A stretch of DNA of 64,000 nt from Anaeramoeba flamelloides (taxonomy: Eukaryota; Metamonada; Anaeramoebidae): NCBI GenBank assembly GCA_027625915.1, contig JANTQA010000008.1, positions 9,160,501 to 9,224,500 on the forward strand. The letters run 5' to 3'. Within the stretch, counting starts at the first letter, position 1. Each line of letters starts with the position of its first letter. The translations under genes and the position numbers were made by a program. Positions 23,207 through 36,200 of the stretch are shown in pieces. A model generated the notes under the pieces. The model ran no database searches and was not told the origin of the DNA. It saw only the letters and a list, made by a program, of their open reading frames with translations.

Positions 23207-25888
23207 TTATAAAAGAGAAAATATTTGAAAAAATGACTGAAAGCCAAATTATTATGTTTCAAGATTAAAAAATGATAAAAGCTATCGACATTTCATGACA
23301 AAAAATCTTGTAACTTTTACATCGCTTATCAACTTTTCAACACAGTTCACCTTGAAAGGTGTTGAAAAGTGTTTCAAAGGTTTGTACATGTCTGAAAGTT
23401 TTTGAAAGTATGAAAAATATGAAAGCTTTAAAAAAGCTGAAATCTTTTTAAAGGTCAGGAGATTTTTTGTAGTGTTATTAATTAAGTACTTGAAAAGAAA
23501 AGAGAATAATGATTGTATGAGCTCTAATTCGAATAATATTTTTATTTTTGATTAATTAATAATTCTCAATTTATATTTTTATTATAATAGGTCAAAAATA
23601 CCTAGGTTCAAGAAAATGAAACCATTTTGAAATGGAAAGCTGCTTTTTTTTCTTTTCAGTCAAATACAACAATTAATTTGGTATTCAACAGTATATCATA
23701 TACCAATTTAATTTCTTGGGTTAAATCAATAATATTTTCAGGAACTAATTCCATAGTAGGAATTGTATAAGTTTAAATTGTTTCTGAATTTTCTACTGTT
23801 GTTAAAATAAAGTGTGAAGAAAAGTTTAATCAATGTTTCAAAATAAAAAGTGTTTTTTTGTTCTATAAAAGACCTATACCTTAGCCGAAAAAATAAACCA
23901 GTAATAAACCTGAAATAAATATTGTATTGGTTTCTTAAAGGTCTATCATTTAAAAAGAAATTCTAAAAATCAGGGATCAAATTGAAAAATTTATCTCAAA
24001 AATAGAGTTATTTTTTAAGAAAATTTTAATCATATGAAAAAAACAGAAAAATTGAGCAAAAAAGTGAGAAAATTATAAAAAAAATTGAACTAATTTCACA
24101 CCTAATTTAAATTTTACTTATTATCTCCAGAGGTTTACTTTCAAAATTTATTTCTACGTTGGTATACTATTGAGTAGTAAATTAGATGTTGCCTTGGAAA
24201 AAGAAAGTTAAAAACACTCACTCTATTTTGAAAAACAGATTCTGGTAGTTCGGCAGGCATTATTTTGATCACTGTATTTTGAGAAATTTAGTTATCTTTT
24301 TTCTCAGGTTTTCTCTTAGGCTCTCTCTATTTTTTGAGAAAAATTTAGTGTTAATAGTTCTTGTTTTTGTATTGGTCTTTAGAATCGGAAAACTTTGATA
24401 AAGTCAATATCAAATTTACTTATTGTTTATTATATATTTTTATTGATCATATCTAAAGTGTAAGCTTTCTAAAAAAAAATAAATATAGTATATATTTTGA
24501 AACCTAGGTTTTTACTTAGTTTCCATGTGTTATCTTAACAGCGGTTTTAAATGAATACTAAATGGAAAAAAATATTCACTCCCATTTTCTTTTTACAAAT
24601 AGAGTTTCCAGAGTATTAGATTAAGATTCATATTTCTTTTTATTTGATTGATAATTTTTATAGTATATCTGACAAATTTTGGGTAACAAAAATCATAAAC
24701 AAAAAGAATATTTGAGAATTAAAACAAAATAAAATGACTTCGGCGTTAATTCATTTATATTTCAAATATTAGTAATTATCTTTCTATTTCCTAAAAATAT
24801 TTTTATAAATCAATCAAATCCATCATAATATAGCTAAATTTCTTCCTTTTCAACTAAACGGTAAAACTTTTAGTAATATTTATCCATTTTATTTATTTAA
24901 CATAAAAAACAATAATCAATCTGTTTTATCTTTTAAATGTTACATAAGTTCTGTAAAGTGGTTATTTCCCATCATTTTTATCAATATTATTTGTTTTTTA
25001 TAAAGAAAAAAAAATAATCATAGTTCAAATGTTTCCCCTATTCTGTGAATTTGTGAAAATATGATCAATGTCATAATTAGGTCTTTGGGATTATGTCTAT
25101 AACTTTTTTTATTTTTTTGGGTTTTTTTTAAACTTCTTTTATTTATATCAAAAGAATACCAGATAAAAACATTAAAATTTGAAAATTTAAATATAATTTA
25201 AAATTAAGTTTTGAAAAAATATAAAAAATTAAAATTTTTATTATGTATTTATCATTACCAGTTTGTCCAAATTTTTAGAATCTGGTTAATTTCTTTAATT
25301 AAACTTTTATATAAAGACTTAAAATGTGTTTATTTGCTTTTTTGGGGTGGATATAATAATAATCCTAAGGTGTGAACTCTTGTTATTGAATGTACTGTGT
25401 CTTTCTAATTGCAGTTCTTAAGATCAAATTAATTCAAATTTTTGATATTTTTACTAATTTTACCAAGTAATTAAATTTACTTTTTTGACTTTTAAACATT
25501 GAATACCAATTCAAAAATTGTTCTCAAAAGTTACAATCATTTTTACAAACTGAAGAGATAAAGCTTTACAAGTTATCCCAAGAGCAGTTTTCAAGAGGAA
25601 TAGAGCAATATATTGAACATTTTATATTCCTTTTTGTTTTCCCATTATTAATAAGATGGCTGTGATATTAAAAAGCAAATAAAAATTAAATTTTGAAAAG
25701 AAAAATAAAAGAATTCAAAAAGTAAATAGAATAAAAATTATATCTAATCAAATAGTTTATTTCTTTTTAGATTTTTAAAAAAAATCTTTATGAATTTAAG
25801 AACTGTTGTTCTCTAATAATCAAGTAACCAAATTATTTTTAAAAAAGTTCAAAATAATTTAATAATAATCTCCTCAAAGAAATTTGAT
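23207..25888. other. Intergenic region between INTS11 5' end and eL24 3' end
   Basis: 2.7 kb, AT-rich. It holds the INTS11 promoter side, short GAAAG/TTGAAAGTGTT repeats near 23330-23460, and a copy of a dispersed ~110-bp repeat (about 23650-23770; relatives near 45975, 60020 and 61155). A 58-codon open stretch without ATG at 25489-25665 looks mildly protein-like but has no splice or start evidence. Confidence 0.6.
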
Positions 25889-26317
25889 TTAGTATTTTCG
25901 CCCAATATTTTTTTGTTTGGTGTTGAATTTGTTTTTAGATTTTTTGTTTTGTTCTCTTTGTGTTCTTTTTTTGTCGTTCTTTTCTGTGCTTTTCTTTTTC
26001 TTTCTTCTTTCTTCACGTTCTTTTTTTCTTCTTAAAGCCTTTGCTCTTTTCCTTTCTTTAAGTTCCTTGATGGCTTGTTCACGAAGAGTGGCTGTTTTCA
26101 TTTCCTTTTGTTGTTGTCTTCTGGCATTGATCAGATCTAAGGATGCACCAACAATACCACGTTCCTTTTTGACAATTCTACGTGTTTTCTTTTTTTTTAA
26201 GAGAGCACTTTTGTTTTTTCGGTGAGCTTTTCTATAAAATTGTGTCCATCTGATCTTTCTTGGGTTTCTTTTATGTGAAAATCTGGAAAAACATTTTTTA
26301 TTAGCAAACAAAAAAGG

Positions 26318-26389
<72 letters not shown>

Positions 26390-26833
26390 TGTTTTTTTAT
26401 AAAATTAAAACAAAAAGAAAAAAAAATTAACACTTGGTACTCATCAATAATTTTGGTCTGTTTCATTAGAAAAGTTTGTTTTTTTTTTATTTTTTCAAAA
26501 AGTAAATCTTTTTTCTTGGTAAGCCAAAATTGATTTGAAAAACAATAAACAGCAACTTCAAAAAAAAGAATAAAAAAAAAGCAAAGAAGTTTTAGAGTAA
26601 ATTTACTTTTCCATCCATTCGAACAAATCGGACTCCTCTACCTGGTCTGATCTTGTATCCTGAAAATGCACAAATTTCAATCCTTTATTTTTAAATAAAA
26701 AAAAACACACAAAACCAGAAAAAGAATTAAAGTAAAAAACAAAGCGAGTGAGTGTTTAATTGATAAACAACTTTAACAAAAATAAATTTGTGTTTTGGAT
26801 TGTGTAGAAGGGGAAGACAAAATCTTACTTCAT
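25889..26833 (-). CDS. RPL24: Large-subunit ribosomal protein eL24
   Basis: Component of the cytosolic 60S subunit near the inter-subunit bridge. Model: complement(join(25889..26317,26607..26682,26829..26833)), 169 aa. The first coding exon is only ATGAA, split after five bases by GTAAGATT, a common place for ribosomal-protein introns. Exon 2 gives [16 protein letters not shown] (zinc-ribbon start; human VELCSFSGYKIYPGHG). Exon 3 gives [35 protein letters not shown] and a long Lys/Arg C-terminal helix, ending GRKY. Human eL24 is 157 aa. All junctions are in phase. Oddity: the last ~69 sense bases of intron 2 are an unbroken A run ending in the AG acceptor, so there is no pyrimidine tract at all. 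Confidence 0.92.
26319..26387. repeat. T69/A69 homopolymer abutting a splice acceptor
   Basis: Unbroken T run on the plus strand, so poly-A on the eL24 sense strand. Its last A supplies the A of the intron 2 acceptor AG (26319-26318). Confidence 0.95.
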
Positions 26834-27526
26834 TTTAAAAAAGAATAGTAAAAAAAATGAAAAAATCCTTCAAATATCCCAAGATTCAAAGTTATTTTCA
26901 AAGGTGTCTATTATTGAGTGATTATTTCCTTCTTTTTTTTTTTTCACTTCAGAAATAAGTGATCCCACAAAAAAAATTCTATAGAAATGTTTGGTAATTC
27001 TTCAAGAACTGTAAACCTTAAGTGGGACAAAATTTCAGCTGATTTTCATTTTTTTCAATTTTTGAATTCTGCAATTGAAGTTTGCTAAAAGATTCTTAAT
27101 TCAACATTTAAAGAACAAAAAAACATCAAACAAATAAATAGAGATCAGAAATTTCAATTTATTTCAGGACTAACTCTTTTTGAAAAAGAATAAATAAGTA
27201 AATAAAGTAAAATGAAGTGGCCATTTATTCCTATTTATTATTCCAAGATCAATATTGATAATTATTTTGTTTTTAAAGTTTTTTATTGTATATTGATCTT
27301 TGACAACTTGGGGCATGCTTGTTGAGTATTATTAAAGAGGGAGAGTGGAACTGAAGTAGATATAGAGATTTTACATTTAACTTCAATATTTCAGCCCAAA
27401 TAAGGAATAATGTTTTTGATTTGGTTATGGGTGGGTAAAGAGTAAAAAGTTAAAACCCTCTATTGGGCCAATTGTATTTTTTAAAATTACAACCAAAGGT
27501 AATATTAAGAATTCTCAACCCACGTA

Positions 27527-28012
27527 GTGAAAAAATACTAAAGATGAAAATGATTCTAAAAATAATTTTTAAGTTTGGACATTAAGAAAATTGATGCGAA
27601 ATTTCAAATATTTCCAATCAAATCCTTTTTATAAATAAACCAAATTTTTTATGAACCAATTAATAAACCTACCTAAAGTTCACTAAAGTGGGGTATCTCT
27701 AGAATACCTCATTTTTTGTTTGATGGCATATACAGTTCAACTTTTTGTGAAAAACAATCTAATTTTATCGAGGTTTGCAAGAGTTTGGAAAATGAAAATT
27801 TTTATTCTTATTTTTTGATTGATTGATTGGTGTTTTGAACAAGTGTAATTTCATTTATCGTTATTCTAATAAGTAGGTGGGTTATAATTTTATAAATTTT
27901 GATTTTTAAAATAAGGATTTGGTTTTAAATAAATGAAAATTACACAACAATTTAAAATATTCACAATTAAAAATTATTTTATGGTATTTTTTTTAAAGTA
28001 CAGTATTTTTTT
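27527..28012. mobile_element. ~490-bp TIR element, family B copy 2
   Basis: Same structure as 11163-11653: TA then GTGAAAAAATACTAAA at the left and the complement of TTGAAAAAAATACTGTACTT at the right. The inside aligns through CACTAAAGTGGGGT, TTTTATCGAGGTTTG and TATTCACAATTAAAAAT. It differs at many positions, so it is not a recent duplicate. Confidence 0.7.
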
Positions 28013-28065
28013 CAATATTATAATTGTTATTTTTTTAGAGTGGGTTTTCCAGGTATTAAGTCATT

Positions 28066-28085
28066 GGGGGGGGGGGGGGGGGGGG
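28066..28085. repeat. G20 homopolymer
   Basis: Twenty consecutive Gs in DNA of about 20-25% GC, the only long G or C run in the window. It lies ~55 bp beyond the family B copy 2 end. Confidence 0.9.
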
Positions 28086-29338
28086 TCAAATGGAAACACC
28101 TGATAAAAAAATACATTTTATAATTTGTGCTATGGATGTTAAATGTGTGTTATAAATCTTGATAGTCTTATTAAAGTTAATAGAAACACTTTAAAATATT
28201 CATAAAATCCTTTATCAAATGATATAATAATATAAATAGGGCATTGGTTTTTATATAAATCTTGATAAAAAATTTTTGTTTCTGATCATTTACGATTTTT
28301 GGATATTGTTTGGTGCAAATTGTACTAAATTATCTAAATCAATAACTCAGAAATTATATTTTGATCTGACCAGTTTTACATTATACTTTTTTTTACTCCG
28401 ATCTGTTGAGATGATCATTGCCAACAATATATTTTTGAATTTCTTTATCTTCCTAAAATAAAGTTTGACTACTGTATATGTAATTCTATCAGTTCATTTT
28501 TAAGTCATTATAATATATAAAATCGAGTAAAAAAAAAAAATAAATATATTTCAGATAAAAAGATTGGCAATAATAACACATTTTCTTTATTTTTCTTTTC
28601 AAGTTAAGTAATAATATAAAAAAAATATTTACCCCTTATATAAATAATGTGATAAAAATATCGTGGTCTATTTGATTAATAAAAATGTTTGTTAAAAGGT
28701 TTGTGGGTTGGGTATAATTATTCTAAATATAAAAAAAAAATGCGAGGTGTTTGTTTTTGTTTGATTTAATAACATTTTGTCAAGCACAACTATTGTAAAA
28801 AAAAGTGAAGACAAATTTATTTCAAAATATATTTTTTAAACTTGAATTCCAATATAAACTATTCAAATACACACATTTTTTATTTGTCATTAAATGGTTT
28901 CTAAATAAAAATTCAATTCTTTTTTTCAACTATTTGAACGTAAATACTTAAATTAAAGATCCCAATGTTTCTGATCTTAATTTTAAATATATTATTTAGG
29001 TTTAAAAAGGGTTATTATTGTTTTCTTTTTAATAATATTTTTTTTCTCCGAGAGTATTAAATTTGATGAAGCCTAATTGGTGGAATATTTAAAATTGTAT
29101 TTTAGTGTTTAAATGTTGTTATGTGCTTATGATATTGTTATTTTTTGTTGAATTTTGTTGCAATTTCTTCTGTAAAAAAATAGTGTTAATTTTTGGTTTT
29201 TTGAAAACATTTTATTGGAATTGTTTTGAAATACAAATATTAAATATTGGATTCAATTAATATTAATATTTGTCTTAATTTTATATTAAAAGTTAATAAA
29301 TACTAAGACTTTTAGAGTTATTTTTTATTTGAAATATA

Positions 29339-29874
29339 AAGCTCCAATTCAAAATTTTTAACCCACTAAAATATCGATTTGTGAAAAAAAAAAACTTATT
29401 TAATCGATTCTCGAAGAAATACCAAATTAGAACCATTCACTAATTGAAATATTAACACCTTTGTATAAATTACAATACTCACAAAACAAAAAATAAATAA
29501 TTATTAATACTAATAAATCAAGGGTGTGTTAAAAAATTTGGAGAGAGCAAAACAAAAAAATAGATTGGTAAATTTGTTGAAATTCTATTAGGAACGTTGA
29601 TCGATCAAATGGTCAGATACTACCAATTAATTTTATTTGAGTTCTTCTATTTTGGACAAACTCAACGTTAACATAATATCAATTGTTGGAAAAAAAGTTG
29701 ATAGAACCAAACGAGTCACGTAATTCAAAAAATGAAATGAAAAAAAAAAACTAAAAGATGAAAAAATGATTTCCATATTTTTCAAAAATCAAAATTATAT
29801 GTAATTTTAATGGAATTGTATTATTGTGGTTATTTGGAACATTTCAGATGTGTGGAAATTTTTGAATTTTAGTT
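29339..29874. mobile_element. ~540-bp TIR element, family A copy 2
   Basis: Closely matches 3671-4207 from CTCCAATTCAAAATTTTTAA through TTGTTGAAATTCTATTAGGA to GAATTTTAGTT, with TA at both sides. Clearly the same family, with scattered substitutions and small indels. Confidence 0.7.
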
Positions 29875-30129
29875 TAATATAAATACTATGTTTTTTTTAG
29901 AAATGCCTTATATTTTTTTAGAGTTTCTTGGACCTTTAGAAAGAAAATTTTCAAAAATGTAATAAATTGACACTTTTTCTTGAATTTAAATATTTTTTGT
30001 GGTAATTCTTTTACAATATAATATTATGTATTATTTTGTCATGTCAAAGAAAAATAATCTGTTTTATTTTTGTTTGAATCTTAATAATTAAAATGTCAAC
30101 TTTTTGTTCCAAATTTTTTGCAAAATATA

Positions 30130-30320
30130 CAATCGATCTCATTTCTAAGACACAAAAATTAAATAAAATTTAAGGTAAAAAATCTCGAATTAAGATCCAA
30201 AATTCAAATTCTAGAAAAATAATTTGTACAAAAATAATTCCAAAAAATGTTCTTTAATTTGAGATTATTGTTTACCTTAAATTTTATGTATATTTTGTGT
30301 CTTAAAAGTGGAATTGGCTG
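30130..30320. mobile_element. ~195-bp near-palindromic element, family D copy 1
   Basis: TA-flanked. The ends CAATCGATCTCATTTCTAAG and the complement of CTTAAAAGTGGAATTGGCTG pair with each other and with the other family D copies. The whole unit can fold into one long hairpin. Confidence 0.65.
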
Positions 30321-33139
30321 TAAATAAATAGAATAAAATAATAATCGCTGGTTTCGTGGTTTTGGTATCTTCGGGGTGATGCTCATTCTTTAATCATAAT
30401 GTGAAGGGGTTGCATTGATATATATATATTGATTAAGGTATTTCCAAAAAATTGTGATATTTTTCTTTACATTCTATAAAAAATAATCACTGTTAGTGAT
30501 GGCATAAGGTTAATTGGTAACATTAAATTAAGTTTATTATGTATACCAATTTAATCATATACTAATGTATTTAATTCAAAATATGTAAGTTGAAATAATC
30601 CCAAAAAATGAAAATCAAAAAATAACACTTATTTGGGTTAAAGCAATGTACAGTCAATTTCAATAAAAACGTGGGAATATAAAAATGGTACAAATGATTT
30701 TTTAAACAATAAAACACATTTATATGTTCTCAATACTATATGAAAATTTATTGAAATTAAACAAGTTATGAAAACAATTTTTCGATCGATAAGAAAACAA
30801 TAAACACCAATTTCCACACCTCAAAAAATATCAGATAAAATCAAGATCAGATAATTTAATTATCTTTTATATTTATGTAATACAATACTAAGATACAAAT
30901 TGAATTATTATCCAGAATCAATTAATGATATTTAATGATTTTATATATTTAAATCCTTTTTTGGAGATTGAGTTTAATAAATATATTTTAAAATAAATAT
31001 GCCCCACTTCCTTGGAAAAAGCGTTTATGGTATATCAGTTACAATAAATTGCCATTTTACACTTGTTAAATCAGCTAAAAAGATGAATTTTTTTTTTTTT
31101 TTTGTTTTAAAATCGACAAATTATAGGATAATTATAATTCAGAGGGGGTATATCATTCCAATGTGTGAACAAGAAAAGAAATTTTGTACTTCTGGAATTG
31201 AACAAAAAGATAATATTTGCAAAGTTAAAAAAACAAACAAATAAAAAAAAATATTTTAATAGATCTTTCAATATAACTTGTGAAAAAATTTAACTTTTGG
31301 TTAATTTCAAGAACAATTGCATTTTTAAAAATATTTTATAATTGTAAAGGGTACTCTAAAAAAACACTTACAACATCAAAAAACTTTTTTTCTTGTTGAT
31401 TGATTTAAATTTGAAATTAACACATTTTAAAATTAAATATAGTTGGATCAAGAAAGGGTAAAATTGGGAATTTTGATTGAGTTCTGAAAACATCCTCTAT
31501 TTTTTATAAAAGAAATACTTGATGTGTAAATTTAACTTGGGCAATAAAATCCTTTCAAAGGTGTTTTTGTATGCAATAACTTAGTATTTAACTTGAAACA
31601 TAGTCATTAAAACATCAATATTTTATTATTAAAAATTTAGTTTATGTAGGATTGGGTGAAAACTCAAGATTTACTTTTTAAAGTCTATTTTTAAAAAACC
31701 CCGACAAATAATAAAAAAGTTCTTTCTTCATACTGGATTACAGTTTTTTTTCAAATAATTTTATAAAGTATGTTTGATTTTGGACTAAATTTATTTGAAA
31801 AATGAGAAAAGTAATCAAACATTTAAAAACAATAATTCATTTCTATAAAAAGAATTTAAAAGTAAGATTGGTTTTCTAGTAATCAGATTTTATACCATCG
31901 ATCATTTTTGGATTTCAAGATTAGAACTTCAAATTTTGTTTTTAGATTTATTAAATTTACTGGACTATTTTATTTATATGATTGTTAATTATTGAAGAGA
32001 TACCATTTAAGAAATTCCAAAAATGGGTTCTTTGTGTTGGAGAGTTTGTGTTTGTGTCTTTATATTCCGATTATATGTTTCCTTATTAATTTCCAATGTT
32101 TTTTCTTTTTTTATAAAAATAGAGTGCTAAAAAGCTTTTATTGAAAGGGTTAACCCTTTAACAAAATTGTAAAAATACCGATAGAAACGATACAAAGCCA
32201 AGATTGAAAAATACGTTATTTTTTGGGAACTTCTATTATTGGAAAAATTCATTCACTCAAGTTTATTATTTAGAAAAAATCTCGCTTGAAATTTGAAAAT
32301 AGGGGCTTATTTTCACTCTAAATTCAAAACACCCACAGTCTTAAAAAAATGAAAGAAACACTATATTCCTGAGAGAGTTCCAAATTTTTGAAAAAAAATT
32401 AAGATTGGTATTTTAATAATTCCTTCAAGAATGGGAAAAAATTTTCAGTTCACTTTCGATCGAAACTAATTCAAAAAAAGTCTTCTGAAAAGTAAATGGA
32501 AATTTGTGAACTTTATTTAAAAACGAAAAATGAAAATGAAGAGAAAATTTGTGCCGATTGGTAATGCAAACACCACTAAAATGAATTCCAAGGTTGTCAG
32601 TTTGTGGGTTAAGGTCTTAGAGTTTCGTAAGTGGCTTTTCGACAAAATACTTAAAAATAAAATTTAAAAGTAAGTTAACATTGAAGATCAATAAATTGGT
32701 GAGTGACAAGATTCAAAAGACCACACTCCTTGATAAATTTTTTTAGGGATTGCAAATCTTTTGTGTTAATAAAAAAATCATCCTTTTGCTATTATACACA
32801 AGTCCCGGCCAAAGAAAATAATTTCCAAAATAAGGAAACAAATACTAAACACAACTTAGAGATGAGTTAAAAAATAATTCAAGAACAAAGCCAAAAAAAA
32901 AACAAAAAGAATGATAGACTCACCACCGTGTTTTGTTTAATGTCTCATGTCAAATAATACAGGTGTTTTTCAATTTTTTAAATTTCACAAAGGAAAAATT
33001 ATTGAAGCCTAACTTAAGTAAGAATTCCAAGACCAAAACTAAAATACCCAGTAACACTCTAATTTATTTTCAGAGGTAATTCATGATTCAAGAAAATTGC
33101 TCTAACTGTTTTGCGAAAAAGAAAAATGTCTGTCCAAAG

Positions 33140-33175
33140 AAAGATCAATAATAACAAAATTCAGCAAAGATCAAT
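33140..33175 (+). promoter_or_regulatory. Paired AAAGATCAAT motif upstream of PFOR
   Basis: AAAGATCAAT occurs at 33140-33149 and 33166-33175, 68-103 bp before the PFOR start codon, followed by a T13 run and CTCCC. A duplicated 10-mer this close to a start could be a regulatory site; no known factor is implied. Confidence 0.25.
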
Positions 33176-33242
33176 CTCTTTTTGAGGGATCTACTGTTAC
33201 GAGAAAAACATTTTTTTTTTTTTCTCCCTTAAATTAAACGAA

Positions 33243-36200
33243 ATGTTGTCTATTTTTCGTTCTCAGCAATCTTTTGCTAACAAAAATCTAGTTCCATCTT
33301 TAACATGTTATTTTTCAAAGATGACACCAATGGACGGTAACACTGCTGCGTCTTGGGTTGGTCACTCTATGTCTGACAATGCTTTCATTTATCCAATTAC
33401 AGTATTTATTTCAATTTTCTATCTTTTTTTTTTTTTTCATTCCTTGACAATCAAAAAATTGGTTTAAAAAATAATCCTATTTTTCTTCATTCAAAATGTT
33501 TTTTTTTTTTGATTGTTACATTAAATATATTAATGATTAGCCTTCAAGTTCTATGGGCGAAGTAGCAGAACAGTGGTCTTATGAAGGAAAAAAAAACATC
33601 TTTGGACAAGTTCCTTTTATTCAGATGATGCAATCTGAAGGTAATTTTATTTTTCCAAATTTTTTCTACAAAATTTGCTTTTTTTTGAATTTACAAACCA
33701 AATTGAATTTTTATTTCTCCTTAAACTGTTATTTTTCCTTTTCTAAATTCATTTATAGCTGGTGCTGCTGGTGGTCTTCATGGTAGCGCCGTGGTTGGTA
33801 GTTTATGTTCTACTTTTACTGCATCTCAAGGTAATTAATAACATTCAGTTTTTTTTCCTTTTTGATTAATGCTCTGTTATTTTTTTTTTTAGTTTGTATG
33901 TCCCAAAATTTTGAAATTTTTATTGTAATCAAAGAATTTTCATTATTTTTTTGTAGGAAATATGATATTTATTCTTTTATTTTACAACATGAAAAATATG
34001 TTTGTTTGTTTTTGTTTAAAAATTTCACACGAGTTTTTTCTATCAAATTGTTCTCACAATTAAAAAACAATTTTTCATTGATTATTTTAAATTTGTTTGC
34101 GTCTTTTAACCTCAAAAAAATTAACAATTCACTACAAAAACACACAAAACAAAAAATGAAAATTTCAAAATATAGGATTGTTATTAATGATCCCTAACAT
34201 GTACAAGATTGCAGGAGAACTTTTACCAACTGTTTTCCATGTGTCTGCAAGAGCATTATCTCGACAGGCTCTATCCATTTATGGGGATCACTCAGACGTC
34301 ATGGGTGTACGACAAACTGGATTTGCACTCTTGTCGTCTAGCAGTGTCCAAGAAATTATGGATTTAGGTTTAGTTGCACATTTAGCGAGTATCAAGTCAA
34401 GAATTCCCTTTTTACATTTCTTTGAAGGCTTTAGATTATCTCACGAAGTCTCTTCAATCCACAAAATTGGACTCGAAACAATGAAAAAAATGGTTGACTA
34501 TAAGGCCATCCAAGATCATAGAAACAGAGGAATGAACCCCGAGCATCCTTTAATTTTCGGACACTCTATGGGACCAGCCACCTATTTCCAAGCTGAAGAG
34601 GCCGCAAACCCATTTTATAGTGCCGTACCAAAAATTGTTCAAGAGCAAATGGATCTCTTAAATAAATACGTTGGCAGACAATATCACATTTTTGATTACT
34701 ACGGCCACCCAGAGGCTGACAGAGTTATTGTCATTATGGGCGCAGGGTCACCAGTTGTTGAAGAGTGTGTAAATTATTTGAACGAAAGAAACGAAAAAGT
34801 CGGTGTCATCACTGTCAGATTATTCCGACCATTTGACTTCGAGACCTTTTACAAGTCAATCCCCAAGTCGTGCAACAGAATTGCAGTTTTAGATCGAACC
34901 AAGGAATCTGGATCGATCGGTGAACCCTTATTTATGGATGTCCTATCTTCATTAAAATTGAAGAAGGACAACAGGTTAGTTGTCGGAGGAAGATTCGGTT
35001 TGGCGTGTCGGGAATTCACATCGTGGGACGCCAAGGCAGTCTTCGACAATTTGAAATTGGAGCAGCCAATGAACCATTTCTCAGTTGGCATTGACGACGA
35101 CGTTAATCTTACCTCGTTACCACAACAGGCAAGAATTGAAACTGTGCCAGAGGGGACCAACGAAGCCATTTTCTTCGGGCTAGGATCCGACGGAACCGTC
35201 ACTGCAAATAAATTTGCGATCAAAATGATTGTCAAGGAAACTGATTTGTATGGGCAGGGATATTTCAATTATTCAGCAGACAAATCCAATGCCGTTACGG
35301 AATCCTTTTTAAGATTTGGGCCAAAAAAGATCACCTCTGAATACTTCATCTACAACGCCAAATACGTGTCTTGTAACAAATACGCCTTTGTTCATAAAAT
35401 CGACTTGGCCCAAAACCTGGAACAAAACGGAATCTTTGTCTTGAATTCACCATTCACGACCCTTGAGGAACTCGAAGAGCATTTGCCAGATTATTTGAAA
35501 AGAACCTTGGCCCAAAAGAACGCAAGGTTCTATGTAATCAACGCGTCCAAAATTGCAGAAGAATGCTCCATTCCAGGAAAGATCAACATGATCATGCAAA
35601 CCGCCTTTTTCCAATTATCCAAGGTCATCGTCCCAGAAGAAAAGGCGATCAAATTATTGAAGAAGCAAATTAAAGAGTCCTTTACCAAATTGAGCGACAG
35701 AATCATCGAAGCCAATCTCACCGCTGTTGATACAACGGTTGAAAATTTGAAACAGATCAATTATCCAGTGAGAAAATGGAAGCAAATCAAGGCAGATTTC
35801 TTTGTCAAGCTTGATGACGGCCCATTGAAAAGGCCATTCACACACGAAAACTTCAACGCGGAGAAGGAAGTAAGCTCACAAGAATTCATCGATCGAGTCT
35901 TTTTACCAATCAACTCGAGAAAGGGAGGATCCCTTAAGGTTTCTCAGTTGCCCGCCGGTGGGATCATGCCCCTCAGCACATCTAAATACACGAAGAAGGG
36001 AATCTCTGAAAGGGTCCCTGTCTGGGATCCAGAAAAATGTATCCAATGTAACCAATGCTCCTTTGTTTGCCCACATTCATGTATCAGGCCATTCGTACTC
36101 ACCCCAAATACCGAAAGACCAGAAACCTTCGAGACAATCAAATGCCAAACGAAGGCCTTCAAAAACGAGGACTACCGTATCCAAATTTCGCCTTATGATT

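Larger units (their letters stand above)
26834..33242. other. 6.4 kb intergenic region between divergent eL24 and PFOR
   Basis: Separates two divergently transcribed genes, so it holds both promoters. It contains element copies at 27527-28012 (family B), 29339-29874 (family A) and 30130-30320 (family D), a 20-base G run at 28066-28085 and a dispersed ~110-bp repeat near 31750-31865. A short ATG-started stretch at 30999-31244 is not convincing as a gene. Confidence 0.7.

Noticed and set aside
25489-25665. 58-codon open stretch (contains LQTEEIKLYKLSQEQF)
   Set aside because: Mildly protein-like, but with no ATG, no acceptor in phase and no donor. Kept only as a note.
30999-31244. 81-codon ATG-started frame (MPHFLGKS... 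to ...CKVKKTNK)
   Set aside because: Middle part is poly-Phe and Ile-rich. A splice from GKS to RGYIIPMCEQ would be in phase but rests on a weak GTTTAT donor, and no family is recognisable.
33862-34197. 111-codon frame inside PFOR intron 3
   Set aside because: Phe/Lys/Asn-rich intron read-through. The exon 4 acceptor at 34175 and PFOR homology define the coding sequence.
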